A stretch of 64,000 bases of DNA, taken from Hydnum rufescens UP504 (taxonomy: Eukaryota; Basidiomycota; Agaricomycetes; Cantharellales; Hydnaceae). The translations under genes and the position numbers were made by a program. Shown one piece after another: positions 32,389 to 43,842 of this stretch. The notes below the pieces were generated by a model that did no database searches, was not told the DNA's origin, and was given only the letters and a program-made list of their open reading frames with translations. The stretch is from the NCBI GenBank assembly GCA_014904985.1, contig MU129066.1, positions 88,139 to 152,138 of the forward strand, read 5' to 3'. How positions within the stretch are numbered: position 1 is the stretch's first letter; each line of letters starts with the position of its first letter.

Positions 32389-33041
32389 AAATTCAATGCC
32401 AGCAATTGCCAATACTCAAGAAGTGCCCAAGTGCTGATGCTTACAAGTACAATCCAGATTAATAGCAAGCATGTAGACATGGAATATAAAATATATAATA
32501 AATATTTGTTTAAAAATGTGAAGAAGAGGATGATAATGAGCCAGAGCTCAATAAGGGACAATATGCCTCATTGCAAAGTGGATTGGGTCACTTCCACACA
32601 TCAGAATTGGGCCAAATTTAAATATTGTGATGATATATACACACCCTATATGGGCAACTAATTATATTGGATGATTCTGGCATTTTTCAATTTTTCATGC
32701 CTTCAATTCCCTAAATAGGGAATTGAAGGCATGAAAAATTGAAAAATGCCAGAATTGTCCAATATAATTAGTTGCCCATATAGGGTGTATATATATCATC
32801 ACTATATTTAAATTTGGGCCAATTATGATGTGTGGAAGTGACCCAATCCACTTTGCAATGAGGCATATCATCCCTTATTGAGCTCTGGCTCATTATCATC
32901 CTCTTCTTCACATTTTTAAACAAATATTTATTATATATTTTATATTCCATGTCTACATGCTTGCTATTAATCTGGATTGTACTTGTAAGTGTCAGCACTT
33001 GGGCACTTCTTGAGTATCGGCAATTGCCGGCATTGAATTTT
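32389..33041. repeat. central palindrome of FB-1, two arms of about 325 bp
   Basis: The two halves meet near 32,715 at CCCTAAATAGGG and are inverted copies over the whole length with few differences. As a result the same 91-residue reading frame appears once on each strand (32,386-32,661 + and 32,768-33,091 -); it is a by-product of the symmetry. Since both outward arms start here, the palindrome could hold a pair of divergent promoters. That is inference. Confidence 0.95.
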
Positions 33042-34534
33042 GCAAGTATGCAGCCACACACCCAGCGACAGAAAGGCGAGCACATGACCATGACACAACA
33101 GCAACAGTAGCAGCAATAGAGGCAGCCTCAGCACATGACCATGACCACACACCCACTGATGCAGGTGTGTGGTCATAAGGTAAATTTTGTCTCAGTAGAT
33201 ACAATAGTGCAAAAAGAGTAGCACAAGCTACTCTTTTTGTGCCACTTTAAACTCTTATACTAACATAGCTTTTATTATTTTACATTATGGTCTAAGGCCT
33301 GAGACCAAAACCCACTGCACAATGAGGGCCTGAATGGCAAGAGTCAAACCAAAAGAAACAATGGACCACCCAATGGGTGGCCCCAGGAACCACACCCACT
33401 GTGGTGGTGTGTGGTACTATTTAAAGTGAGTTCCCCCCCCCCCAATAGATACCATGGCACAAAAGAGCAGCAAAAGCTGCTCTTTTTTGTGCAGGTTTTA
33501 AAAATTTTATTAACACTTTTATTTACTGCTTTAGGCCAAGCTGTCCCACCCACGAATGACACCCTGCATATGACCATGTGAATGGCCACATGTGAACAAG
33601 CAACAATGCCCACAGGAAGCCACAAAGAAGAGCAGGAAAACAGGGGCCACACACCCACTGCAGCAGGTGTGTGGCAATATAAGGTATGTAATTTTTTTTT
33701 AATAGCTCCAGTTGCACAAAAAGAGCAGCAGTCACTGCTCTTTTTGTGCAACCTTTGAATTTTAACTAATGTCTTAGTTTTCTCAGGCCAAGCTGTCCCA
33801 GCCCAATGTGCAAACCCATGCACTCAGGAGCCCAAACCCACCCACCCACCAGTATGCCAAAGAAACCCCCCCCCAAACAATGAGGCCTGATCAGTGAGGA
33901 CCCCAGCGGCAATGTGTGAACAGTGAACATGCCAAATGAAACCCAACCAAACAACCCAGCCAAATGACACCCAGCCAAACAAAACCATGCCAAACCGCAC
34001 AATGCCATACCCAATGAAATGACACCAAACAAAAATGTGAGAGGTGGCCATGCGCCACCTGAGTGACCATGCGAACCACACCCACTGCGGCAGGTGTGTT
34101 ATAATATTAGGTACATCTAATCCCACTGGTGCCAAAAGAGCAGCAGAAGCTGCTCTTTTGGCATCTCTGTTTTCTTTTTTTTTAACTAATGTATTATTAT
34201 TCATTGTTCTAGGTCCCTTCCATACATGAAATGACAATGCAACACACCAAGGAACACCCCCCAGATGAAACTCAGGACTGAGAATGCACAATGCAGGACC
34301 ACAGGGACCCCAGACAAACCACACCTGCTTTGGTGGATGTGATAATTCTAAGGTAAATACAACCACACAAAAGGAGCAGCATACGCTGCTCCTTTTGCAT
34401 GGCTTTGCTTGTTTTTTGTTTTTTTTTACTAATGTATTATTTATTATTCTAGGTTGTCATCTGGACTCACAACCCCCATGACCCCACCGAACAAATATGG
34501 GGGAATGGCAGCCCACCCACCTCAGACAGCTATA

Positions 34535-34700
34535 AGTCTGGTCCTTCTTAGGTAGCAAATCCCAGACATGTTTTGGTACCTAACTAGGTACTCGAGACTA
34601 TGGGGGCCCAAATGCACCCAATGATCATCCATGATGGGGGCCCAGTGGGGCCCAATGGGGCCCCAGAACTCTCACTTAAGATATTCTCTCTATTTAGTAT
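34535..34700 (-). other. KDZ-2-like element terminus and GGGCCC-rich subterminal region
   Basis: Read on the minus strand, a GGGGCCCC/GGGCCCC-rich stretch (34,605-34,680) is followed by ACCTAGTTAGGTACCA, a short loop, GCTACCTAAGAAGG and ACCAGAC. This is the layout of the KDZ-2 3' end (50,320-50,545). The gene ending at 34,845 on the minus strand lies about 310 bp inside this terminus; the KDZ-2 gene ends 331 bp inside its own. It probably marks the 3' end of a related element with a different gene. Confidence 0.5.
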
Positions 34701-34844
34701 AGGTACTGGGGGTTAACCAAATTAGCCAAAGTATGATGCAGAAATCAACAGTTTATTGCTAAGGAGGTACTGAGATCCTTAACCAAATTAACTAAAGCAT
34801 AGTAACTAATGTAGCCAAAATATAATCTGGAAATCAATGGCAGT

Positions 34845-36257
34845 TTATTGATATGGAGGCCAACTTGTAGAGTCACTCAATAAGTTGGTTGTTGCAAAGG
34901 ATGAGTGTGTGGAGAGATTGGCATCAAGAGAGGGATCAAATGGCATTTGACTTATCAAGCTCACTAAGGCATCAAGCTCAGCATCTGTGCCAAGATTGAA
35001 GTTTGGCTGAGTGAATGAACCTGGAAAAGGGGGGTCCCCCTCAATGTCTCCACCAGAGAGCAGTGGTACATTAGTCAGTTGAGCCACTGTACTGGGCGGA
35101 ATTGTAAAGTGGGGTTTGGGACATGGCTGTGAAGGTCCAGGAAGAGAGGTGTGCACTGGCTTGGAGGTATTGGACAATGTAGTTGAAGCATGATTGTACA
35201 GGCCATCAGGGCTGTCTGCCATATCATCTTCACTTGAAATAGTTGCTGCAGACTTTAGGGTCTTCTTTTGCTTTCCTTTATGCCCAACACCTGCAGCCCC
35301 CAGTAAACTTGCACCTCACAACTTCCTGTGCTTCCCTGTGTCATAAAGATCAGCATCCCCTTCACTATGCTTCACACCAAGCCCTGATGACCCCTCAGAT
35401 CCCTTCTTGGCCACAGAATCCCTCGCAGTCTGCAGAGATAGTATCACTGCACCCTCCCTATCTGTGATGAGTGCAATGTCATCTGCATCACTGTCTGGCC
35501 AGTTGTCTAGTTGAGAGACCCCTATCCTTTTATCAGGACTTGTCTCCTCAAGTGCAAAGTATAATGCTCTGAATTCATCAGTTGAGTGGCCATCAACATA
35601 GGAAGATCTGAAGTTGGGGAACTCGCAATCCAGGACAAAGTTTGTGATACTGAGTTTGTGCTGGATGAGAATCTTGGCCAGGTTAGTCCAAGGGAACACG
35701 GACATCTTGACAAAGGGCCTGAAAAGGCGAATTAAGTGATCCTTCACTGTGGTCCTGGTCTTATACACATTGCTGAGATCCTCATTCTGCTTTTTCAAAG
35801 TGTCCTCCTCCATAAATTCATGCAATTCCTGATATTGTGAGCACCACACAAGGATGAACTGATAGATATCAGCCAACTGCATTGGTATGTCAAACTTCAA
35901 GTGGTACCATGCTGCCATCTCTTCAGATCCAAGTTGACACTCATTCTGGGCATGTGCAGCAGGGGAGGCAGCATTCCCACTAACCATTATAATTAGCAAA
36001 TGGATATCCATAGTGGCAAGCCAGTGCATGTCATGCATCCACTTCTCCTTCTGGGAAGACATAATCTGCTCAATATCACCTCCAGATTGAGCTATCTGCT
36101 TGGCAGCTCCTGCCTTCACACCCTCATGTTCTGCAACCAGCCTTGCTGCTTCAACTGCCCACTCTTCAGTATCTTCACCTCTGAAGGATTGGATCAAGGC
36201 ATTGTATGCAGGTTTAACCATGTGTGCAGTATAGTCCAATGCAGTAACTAGAGTCAT
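34845..36257 (-). pseudogene. gene of unknown function, one TGA, with KDZ-like downstream end
   Basis: One minus-strand frame covers the interval, interrupted only by TGA at 35,316-35,318 (after KHRKL), where CGA would give Arg. The first 200 residues are helical (EHEGVKAGAAKQIAQSGGDI, MHWLATMDIHLLIIMVSGNA, FKTRTTVKDHLIRLFRPFVK region). Then come an acidic patch (DNWPDSDADDIALITDRE), a basic patch (GHKGKQKKTLKS) and a Ser/Pro/Leu tail. I recognise no domain. Upstream exons are likely, one at 37,048-37,638. The terminus at 34,535 suggests it is cargo, or the main gene, of a mobile element. Confidence 0.6.
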
Positions 36258-37047
36258 ATAGTGTTAGTACTTGGACCGAAGGGGACATGAATGGAGAACA
36301 AACACACCAGATGGATCTGTGTTAGGGTGGGACTGGCAGTACAAATATTGGAATGCATTGGGACTTGGATGGTGCTGCAGCCCCCAACAGCCCCAGATGT
36401 CCACAGATGTCCAATCCACAGTTACACTAGTGGTACCTGCAGGTTAAACCAAGTCAGGATTCTGATGGGGCAGAAAAAAAGATGTTGCATCTCATGGCAA
36501 GTCCCACTGAACTCAACACTGGGGTGGAAGTCCATTTAGGTCCATAATGCACACGGAAGTAGATTACTAGTTATAGTTTAAACTTGAGAGAACCTGGCCA
36601 TGGGTGAACTTGAGGAAAATAAGGGGGGACTTCCAGAAATGGAAATTTTTGACCTCTCGCACACAGGGGTGGTTCATATGGGGGATGAATGGAAAGTTGA
36701 TATAATGCTGGGGGGTACTGTAAAAGGTGACTTCCCAGATGTCCTGCATGGTTCATGTGGGAGCATTGGGTTGGGTGGATAGTTTGATCTCTTGATTTAC
36801 CCAGGTTTCGAACTGGGCAATGCCAAAAAGAACAGTAACTTATACTGTGTGACCCATTTTGCTGTGGCAGCAGACACAATAGCCAGTAATATTGGATGTA
36901 TATAATATCATCTTGATGCCAGGTGAGCCAAGTTCTCATCCTGATGTTGCTCTCAATGCCTGACCTTACTTGTACTAGTCAGACAGCTTAATGGAATGAC
37001 TGAACACATATAGAATCAATAAATTTGGACCAAACAATGAAGAAGTA
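36258..37047. other. no clear exon between two coding blocks
   Basis: The minus-strand frame at 36,571-36,939 looks like a shadow. The stretch probably holds introns and possibly short exons linking 37,048-37,638 to 34,845-36,257, but I could not place splice sites with confidence. Confidence 0.4.
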
Positions 37048-37638
37048 TCATACATCATTGAATTTTGGATACTGGGGACAATCTCTTGTCAAGTCCAGTT
37101 TGATATGCCAAGCAGAGGGATCTTTGGAGAAACCAAACATTTCATCTGCAACCAGATTGGTGGTGAGAGTGCTCCCAAAAGCTGCACTAGCCATCCAGCA
37201 TATGTGATGAATGACACTGTGAACTGGCCCTTCAGTAGGCCACATGGTGACAACAAAACCAGCACCAAAGGCACAATGTTTATGAGCACACATAAGGAGC
37301 TCCATGCAGTGAAGAGGAAGGTCAATGGAAGTTGGTGGTAATGAAGCAAGCTTTTGGATCAACCACTCTGTATCAAACTCAACACATTGAAGTTGATGCA
37401 ACCTGTTGAGCTTTGACACTGCAGGGCCAATTACAGGAGGGAAAGTGTCATAGCTGAGGAAGATATTGCCATAGGAAGCCCTGTCAGCATGTTCCTTCAA
37501 GTATCGGGGTGCCAGGTTCAAAAGGTCTTCAAGTTCCTTCCTAGTATGAGCATGAGCATAAGCTTGATCCACATATTCCAGATCCTTGTGACTTGTGAAC
37601 CGATCGGTGTAAGCAGGATTGTTATTGAACCAATCCAA
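37048..37638 (-). CDS. probable upstream exon of the unknown gene
   Basis: This 196-residue open frame has a natural protein composition, with YAHAHTRKELEDLLNLAPRY, RASYGNIFLSYDTFPPVIGP and SIDLPLHCMELLMCAHKHCA. No known domain is recognised. It lies upstream of, and on the same strand as, the frame at 34,845-36,257. The amino-acid style of both suggests one multi-exon gene. The start codon at 37,638 is only the first Met; the real start may be further upstream. Confidence 0.5.
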   Translation of the reverse strand: MDWFNNNPAYTDRFTSHKDLEYVDQAYAHAHTRKELEDLLNLAPRYLKEHADRASYGNIFLSYDTFPPVIGPAVSKLNRLHQLQCVEFDTEWLIQKLASLPPTSIDLPLHCMELLMCAHKHCAFGAGFVVTMWPTEGPVHSVIHHICWMASAAFGSTLTTNLVADEMFGFSKDPSAWHIKLDLTRDCPQYPKFNDV

Positions 37639-38269
37639 CTACTGTCCACGAGGTTGAGCCGGGGACAAAAGAGGGGACCACAGATCTAATCTGGTTGTTT
37701 AGGTTCGAGTGGAGGAAGGTCTTTTGGACAGGGGGAATTGCAGTGAGCCAACAAAGCCCAAGCAATTAAGTGAGAATGTGTATTTCAGTCAAATTACCAC
37801 ACCCTAAGAATCCCTTCTTGAGACCTTAGTCAAAGTGTAGTTGGAATTCGCTTTTTGTAGTGAGAAATCACCCAGGAACCAGCAGCTGTTCAAGGAGCTT
37901 CAAACTGGAGGGAGGGGGAGAACTAATGAATTTGTGTGCTAGCTGCACCTAATATACAATCCAGACTTCGACTCAATAGAAAGTGAAAAAGTCGGACTTA
38001 AGGGACACACAGAGAAAAAAAAATCAAGTTAAAATATTCAAAACTGATGGAGATATTCCAATTTCAAGATAAAAGGGGAGATTGACACATTACATGCTAT
38101 TCCTCCTTCAAACATGGACAAGTTCCCTTAAGGAAAAGTGGAATAGGTCTCCCTGAGGGTCTTCTCCATCGGACATAAGAGGGCTGGAAGTAATTCGCTA
38201 TTTTGAATGGTGGAGCAAGGGGGAGTCATGGGGAGGGGGTTGTCTTGTGAAAAATGGAGTTCACGTCCG

Positions 38270-38540
38270 CTCGTTTTTCCCTTGGTACCGTTCGATGCGC
38301 ATTTTTAACAGCTCTCAGGGTGTGGTACTTGCGAACAAATCAGATAAGAATTGGCTTCGAAAATCAAGAAATACTCCTTCAGAGTATGAATCATGGCAAG
38401 ATATTGTTACAGGGACCGCATTTTTGATCCGTTCATTTTGTGTTTGGTACCGTTCGATAGGTACGATTCGTATCTTTCTGGGCGCGGTCGTTTCGAGTCG
38501 ATCCGATCAAAAATGATGGAGAAATTCGAAAAATACTCCT
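38270..38540 (+). repeat. GGTACCGTTCGAT-type repeat units outside the 1.67-kb repeat
   Basis: Two units of about 150 bp begin with TTGGTACCGTTCGAT (38,283 and 38,446). Each is followed by TTTCTGGGCGCGGTCGTT or a variant, and by GAAATTCG/AAATACTCCTTCAGAG. They match the units in the 1.67-kb repeats at 9,058-9,445 and 25,740-26,110, so the unit is dispersed on its own. Confidence 0.75.
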
Positions 38541-38599
38541 TCAGAGCAGTGCAGCCCCTATCTGGATCATGTGACAAATCCGCGAGTCCAGAATTGGAA

Positions 38600-39069
38600 C
38601 TAGGCCTGGTCCGCGTCGTTACATAATCACAATTCATCGCCCTTAAGGCAATAGGATAGCTTGGAAGAGCAGGCAAGTCATCCAGTCTTGAGGAAAGATG
38701 GCAAGTTGAATTGCCTTGTCCAAGGAAAATGGACTTGAAGTAGGGCATAAACTGCCCCTTTTTGATGAGGACTGTTGAAGTCCGACGGATAGTCAATAAA
38801 TTGACTGGTGGACATGGTAAAGGAATGAGGCGATATTATGGGTTGGAAAGGGGTAGGAATCCAATTGATTTCTTGAATAAACAAATGGCGATAAAATTAA
38901 ATGAACGCGGTGTCATATAATTGATTCGTTCGTAGGGAAAATGGACCTCGGATGAGGATTCTATGGTGTAGGGATTTATCCCTCCAACATTGGATGGTGC
39001 ACTTGGTTCATCAATTGTGTTGACTCCAACCTCTGCGCCATGAGCCCTGCGCCACCCTTGTAAAACATC
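38600..39069. other. no gene seen
   Basis: This gap between the repeat units and the large minus-strand gene has no recognisable coding region, apart from a possible coding-like continuation of that gene at 38,930-39,069 (VGVNTIDEPSAPSNVGGINP) beyond its stop. Confidence 0.4.
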
Positions 39070-42000
39070 TCACAATTCATCATGTTTCTGCTGACTTTTT
39101 AACAGTAACTGGACATTTATTTTGGTTTTCCAGCATAGTCTTCTAGAGGCAATAACCTGTGGGTACAGATCTAGCCAAACCTCAGGCTCCTTGAAGCCAT
39201 CTGGAAGGGGACCAACATCAATGGCAAACCACTGGCCAAGTTTGACAGGCTCATGAGCTGCTCCAGTCATTTCAGCAATGGGACCAGAAACAACACTAGG
39301 ATGAGCAATGATCCTATGAGAACCACTAATGGGTTCACCAGGACCACTGGCAATCATTGTTCCAGAACCAGTTACATGACTTGGATTGCCATGAGAAACT
39401 GCTGAGTGAATCAAGATTATAAGAAATAAGGATAACTCTCTAGGGTGAGATGTTAACATACAATTAAAACCTCATCCCACAGCTTGTCTAGCACCAAGAG
39501 GGGAAGTGGGAATCATAGGATGTGTGCCCAATGCATGGCGCTGCTGTGAATTATCCCTCCAATCATCATGCACAGGTGCCCTTGGGTCATGTGCCAACCT
39601 TCTCCCTCCTGAAAACACTGGTCGCTCATCCCTCTGCATCGGATGTGCCCAATTGCATGCACAAGGATACGCATTGTCCCAATGAGGATGAGACCCAGGT
39701 GAACGGGAACAGGGATCATGGTCACATGGCCTATACTGGTCTTCATGCAGAACATGGTGAGACGCATTGAAGCCTGTACTAAGGTGGGAACAAGGGGGGG
39801 AGTGAGGAGGTGAATGCAAATGCAAATGATGAGAATGGTAATGAGAACGAGAATGAGAATGGGGATGGGGACAGGGATGGGGACCAGGACCAGGACCAGA
39901 ATGAGAGGGTGAATAAGATTGTGTAGAAGGATGTGAATAAGTCTCAGTCTGAAATTGGCCAATGTGGTTCACAGGCGAAGTCTGTTGCCCATCAAGAACA
40001 CTGGGGGAAACCTGTGGAGGCAAAGAATTTTGAATGGTAGGAACAGTGACAGATTTAGTCTGAGCTCCCCCCCCCCATGTCCTCTAGCTCCAAAAAGTAA
40101 GAATTGGGTGACAGAGAGACTATAAGGGAGGGGAAACAAAGGGGCTCTTTCTGAGCAATTGGAGCCAGTGTAGATGGGGGAAGTGCAGACTCACATAAAA
40201 AGGATTCTTGTGGACTGGACTCAGGAGTGGGCTGGTGAGGTGTGGGCTCAGGGGTGGGCTGGAAAGGTGTGGGCTTGGGGGAGGGCTCATGAGGTGCGGG
40301 CTTGTGAGTGGGCTTGTGAGGTGCGGGCTCAGGGGTGGGCTTGCAAGGTGTGGGCTTGGGGGTGGGCTCATGAGGTGTGGGCTCTGGAGTGGGCTTGTGA
40401 GGTGTGGGCTTGGGGGTGGGCTTGTGAGGCATGGGCTCGTGAGTGGGCTGGGAAGTGGGCTCTTGAGGCATGGGCTCAGGAGGAGTGGACTCCAGGGGTG
40501 TGAGTCCAGGTGAAGTGATGTGAGTCAGTAAGGTTGAAGCAGGCTGGGGGGGACAATGGGGGGAGGCAGTTGGGGGCTTCTGGTGGTGGAGGTTGAGAAC
40601 TTGAAGACAACCCTAACCCAGAGCCACTGGCAACCTCAGCGGCCTTGGCAGTTTTGTAGGCAGTGAAGTGTCTGTGATGTTTCGCTTCATTCCTTGCTGC
40701 ATTATCCCTGCCAGGAACTCTCCACTCTGCTATGATACATGCATCAAACTCACTTAACTTCTTCTTCTTCTTCCCAATGGCTCCATGCAGCCTATGTTTC
40801 ACCTCATCTAGAGCAAACATATTGCCATCCTTTTCTCGCTGCATTAAGTCGCAAGCATCTCTTGCAGCAACAGCCATCCACTCATCCACTGCAACTTTTG
40901 CTTGCCTTAGCTTGTTGAACCCAGCCTTGCGCCATGCCAGATAATCTTCATACAGCTCACCTCTGATTGACTGGACATAATCAGGTAGCCTTTCTTCTTC
41001 TTCTTCTTCCTCATCATCATCTTCTCCTCCATTCCAGAATGCATCCATTTGCTCTACAGTGGGTGGAGGCTCTGCAAACAACCTGGGCCACAAAGGGGGA
41101 TGCATATCCCCCCTGAATGTGTCTGGTGGTGGTGATGGTGAGGAGGTGACTGGAGAACCGAGAAGAGAATCCTGCAATGAGTGTGATGATGTGCGTGAAG
41201 GTGAGGGTGATGGCAGAGGTGAATGTGAACCCAGACGTGATGAATAAAGTGGAGGGGGAGTGAAGGGCCCAGCACCAAATATTTGATGAAGAGAAGTATA
41301 CATGTGAGAGGAAGGGGATGTTGGACCATTGGAGAAAAGCACATTGAAAACTGTATCTTCCATACTCATGCCAAGAGGTACCCCAGGATAGGAGGTTGGA
41401 GTGATAAACCAAGGAGAGGGGCAATCATGCTCTACGATGAGCTGCACGCAAAGATCATGATAGGCTATGTTGTTGCCTTTCTTCTCCAGAGTAGCCTGCA
41501 GCTCCTCTCGACTGAAGTGATCACCCAACTGTTGAGTGGCCTTGACATCCATTGGGCAATCTCCAAACCAAATGCCCCACAATGGTAATCCATGCGATAC
41601 GAAATTCATGAGCCAGGGCCCCATTGCTGAATGCAGATACATCATTCCAATGAGGTTGTCATTGACCCCAAAATGAGGATGAGGGTGGTGAGGCATGGAA
41701 CAAATATGATCAATACACATGTGCATAATCATATTGGCCAAAGCACCATATTTGTATGTGGCATGCAGAAAATTGTTGACTAATTGGCCCATAGCCTCGC
41801 AATTATTCATCATAGATGACAACAGATTGACAGTAAACAGGGAGTTGGCCAGGATTTGGGGCCCCACGAGGTGGACAATATTAGACATTTGTTTGTCAAG
41901 GTCCATCTTTTGGGCAACCAACCACCAGTTCTTGTACCAAGTATGCCTATCACTGATAAAACCCTCGAAATGTTGTTGACAGGAGTCGGTCAGTTGGACA

Positions 42001-42257
42001 CCATCAGAAACCTGCTCAACCTCCACATGAGCCATGACTGGATCATCAAGAGTATGTGAGATGTAGCCAAGGTACAGCATTTGTGACGAATACATGGTGG
42101 GAATCCATGTGTAATCTAATGGATAAAGGGCACCCACATCCCAGTTTGCAAACCATGAGCAAGAGATAGAAGACTGATCCTGGTCATAAATGATGGAGTC
42201 TGTGTTGGGAGGACACTGCTGTGTGTATTGGAAAGGACAACAACTATTTGAAAACAA
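39070..42257 (-). pseudogene. large unknown gene with homopolymer frameshifts
   Basis: The first 593 residues (42,257-40,476) are one open frame. It has a tryptophan/tyrosine-rich part (WFANWDVGALYPLDYTWIPT), a globular middle, a Ser/Pro region, a strong acidic run (GGEDDDEEEEEEERLPDYV) and a Lys/Ala-rich helical part. Coding then continues in the next frame through a Pro-Thr-Glu/Lys repeat (40,055-40,530), and in the third frame through a His/Ser/Pro-rich segment to a part with LGQWFAIDVGPLPDGFKEPE (39,070-39,459). The frame changes fall at a G run (40,546-40,552) and a run of ten C (40,067-40,076). They may be real decay or sequencing errors. An upstream exon at 42,332-42,688 is possible. 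No domain is recognised. Confidence 0.6.
40200..40480 (-). repeat. 30-bp coding minisatellite (Pro/Thr/Glu/Lys)
   Basis: About nine units of 30 bp (ten residues, P-T-P-E-P-T-P-H-K-type) lie inside the large minus-strand gene. On the + strand the repeat also gives open frames rich in Trp, Gly and Ala, which are shadows. Confidence 0.85.
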
Positions 42258-42331
42258 AACACTCCATTCAATCCATCAGATAATGGGGACTGGCTTGCTA
42301 TCATCATATGTCCTCTGATCTAGCATAAAAT

Positions 42332-42688
42332 CTAAAGCTTTTGGTCAGAAAACTCATCCCAACCCAATGATTTTCCATACAACTTACCATCTTGGCAATG
42401 ATGAGACCAAGTTTTGTAGTCATTAACAGTCATGTATGGGGCCCCCGAATGAATAGAATTGGCTGGAAGATCCTGAATCGATCCATCTGCATCTGCCAAT
42501 GTTACTGGTTGATGTTTCCAGGAGTTCTCACCTGCCACCATGCTAGAGGAAATGACATGCGAAGAACCTTGGCCATACTGAGAGCCTAGAGTTGACAGAT
42601 GCAGTGGATCGCTAGGGTAAATGCCCCTCGCCATGCTAATGACAGTGACAGACATACCATGCAGTGGCTGATTGTGCAAAGTTTCCAT
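42332..42688 (-). CDS. possible upstream exon of the large unknown gene
   Basis: A 118-residue open frame (start METLHNQPLHGMS) has ordinary protein composition and ends 75 bp before the 593-residue frame on the same strand. No splice junction could be fixed. It may be the N-terminal exon of that gene or a separate fragment. Confidence 0.4.
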   Translation of the reverse strand: METLHNQPLHGMSVTVISMARGIYPSDPLHLSTLGSQYGQGSSHVISSSMVAGENSWKHQPVTLADADGSIQDLPANSIHSGAPYMTVNDYKTWSHHCQDGKLYGKSLGWDEFSDQKL

Positions 42689-42939
42689 AGGCAGATAATT
42701 CCATGGAACTTTCCAGGGCAGCCTTGTTCAAAACTCTGACACTCACTCTTCACTGATGAGTCCATTGTGTCTGATAGTGTACTGTAGCTCTTGCCTACAG
42801 TGTGTCTCAGCCAAATACATCTGGAACTTTCATCTTCAAAATGCCTAGTACCTTGCAGCTGCAATACATCAACAATGTTCTTGTCTGTCACTGTCCATAC
42901 AACCCCTTACCTCATATGTTTCAACACCTTCTTCACATC

Positions 42940-43466
42940 TGTCTGAGTTTGCTAATCCCTGTCCTAGCCCACCATTTCCACTCATGCCAGGAGAGGTCAA
43001 TGGGAAGAGGCTTTTTCAAGTGTTCGAAGGAACCTTTTGGATGCAAGTTCTGGGGTGAGCGATCCCATGCAATCGTAGGCATGTAGTGACTAACATTCTA
43101 TTAGTGTGGTCGGGTGAGGATGATCCCAATCTTGTATGATCCAATCTGATCCCCAATGCGCCCCCATCCAATTTCATCCCCAATGTGTCCCCATCCAATT
43201 TCGTCCCCAATGCATCCCCATCCAATTTTGTCCCCAATGTGTCCCCATCCAATTCGACCTCCAATGCATCTCCATCCTATTCTCAACCTTCCAGCACCTC
43301 CAGTACAACCCTTGTCAACTTGCTTCAAAGTGAAATCAGGGGTTTGCATAACAAGCTTTGTCAGCTCTGCAATGAACTTGATGAATGGGATGGAGATTTG
43401 AGGCTGGCTAACAAGAGGCACCAAGACCTGGTTGCCAACTTGGAGAAATTGCTCGCTAGTTCTTGA
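42940..43466 (+). pseudogene. GRF zinc-finger plus coiled-coil protein, one TGA
   Basis: Exon 1 ends at 43,054 with RSMGRGFFKCS ... FGCKFW, the second half of a GRF zinc finger. A 50-bp intron follows (43,055-43,104, donor GTGAGC, branch CTAAC, acceptor TTAG). Exon 2 restores the typical F-W-V-W ending, then shows a TGA at 43,137 (CGA expected), a 27-bp coding repeat (S-P-S-N-F-V-P-N-A/V units, about 43,140-43,275) and a coiled coil (LVNLLQSEIRGLHNKLCQLC ... LANKRHQDLVANLEKLL). The start lies upstream and was not fixed. GRF fingers bind single-stranded nucleic acid. A GRF gene plus a coiled-coil gene also precedes KDZ-1, so these may be KDZ-element accessory genes. Confidence 0.65.
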
Positions 43467-43842
43467 TTTTTTTTGTCCAAATTGTACTAGTCTGCCAATC
43501 CTCTCAATTCATGTGCTCGCTGGAATGATTGCAATACTCATTGATTTAAGGTGACAAAGAGTAAATTTGGCAACACAAATAGAATAATTATACTGGCTGT
43601 GCAGTCTCCTCAGTGAGACTGATATAATATATGGTACCCTCACTGGTATTCCATCCATCACTGTTAATGCAGTCTGTGCTGTGTGTAGTAAAAAGGTTTA
43701 GGGGCCATAAGTACCCACACTCAAACAGTCAGCTGTCATAGAGTAATTAAAAGTACTATATATATCTATTTTCAGCAACAAAATTTTGGTACTGCAGAGC
43801 TCGCAAATGAAAATCCCACTAGTAAAAATGGGCTCACCACTA

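Larger units (their letters stand above)
30491..34534. mobile_element. FB-1: foldback element of exon-intron-like cassettes
   Basis: This 4-kb element has a left terminus CAGGCTGGTCAGTCA followed by a palindromic block (ACCTAATTAGGT ... TGGTACCTAATAGGTCC). At its middle lies a central palindrome (32,389-33,041), and two arms point outward from it. Each arm repeats a cassette of about 230-380 bp: an exon-like piece ending in a CACACCC...GGGTGTG palindrome, a donor site, an AAAAGAGCAGC hairpin, a CTAAC or CTAAT branch point and an AG acceptor. Hairpins lie near 30,971, 31,306, 31,902, 32,228, 33,207, 33,457, 33,713, 34,128 and 34,364. Introns on the right arm read on the + strand (for example 33,684-33,786), and on the left arm on the minus strand (for example 31,267-31,374). 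No transposase is visible. The right terminus appears missing and abuts a KDZ-like terminus at 34,535. Confidence 0.85.

Noticed and set aside
32386..33091. Two near-identical 91-107-residue reading frames on opposite strands
   Set aside because: They are the two arms of the FB-1 central palindrome read in opposite directions. No motif or independent coding signal supports a protein.
40174..40513. Trp/Ala/Gly-rich + strand frames
   Set aside because: They are antisense shadows of the Pro/Thr/Glu repeat in the large minus-strand gene.
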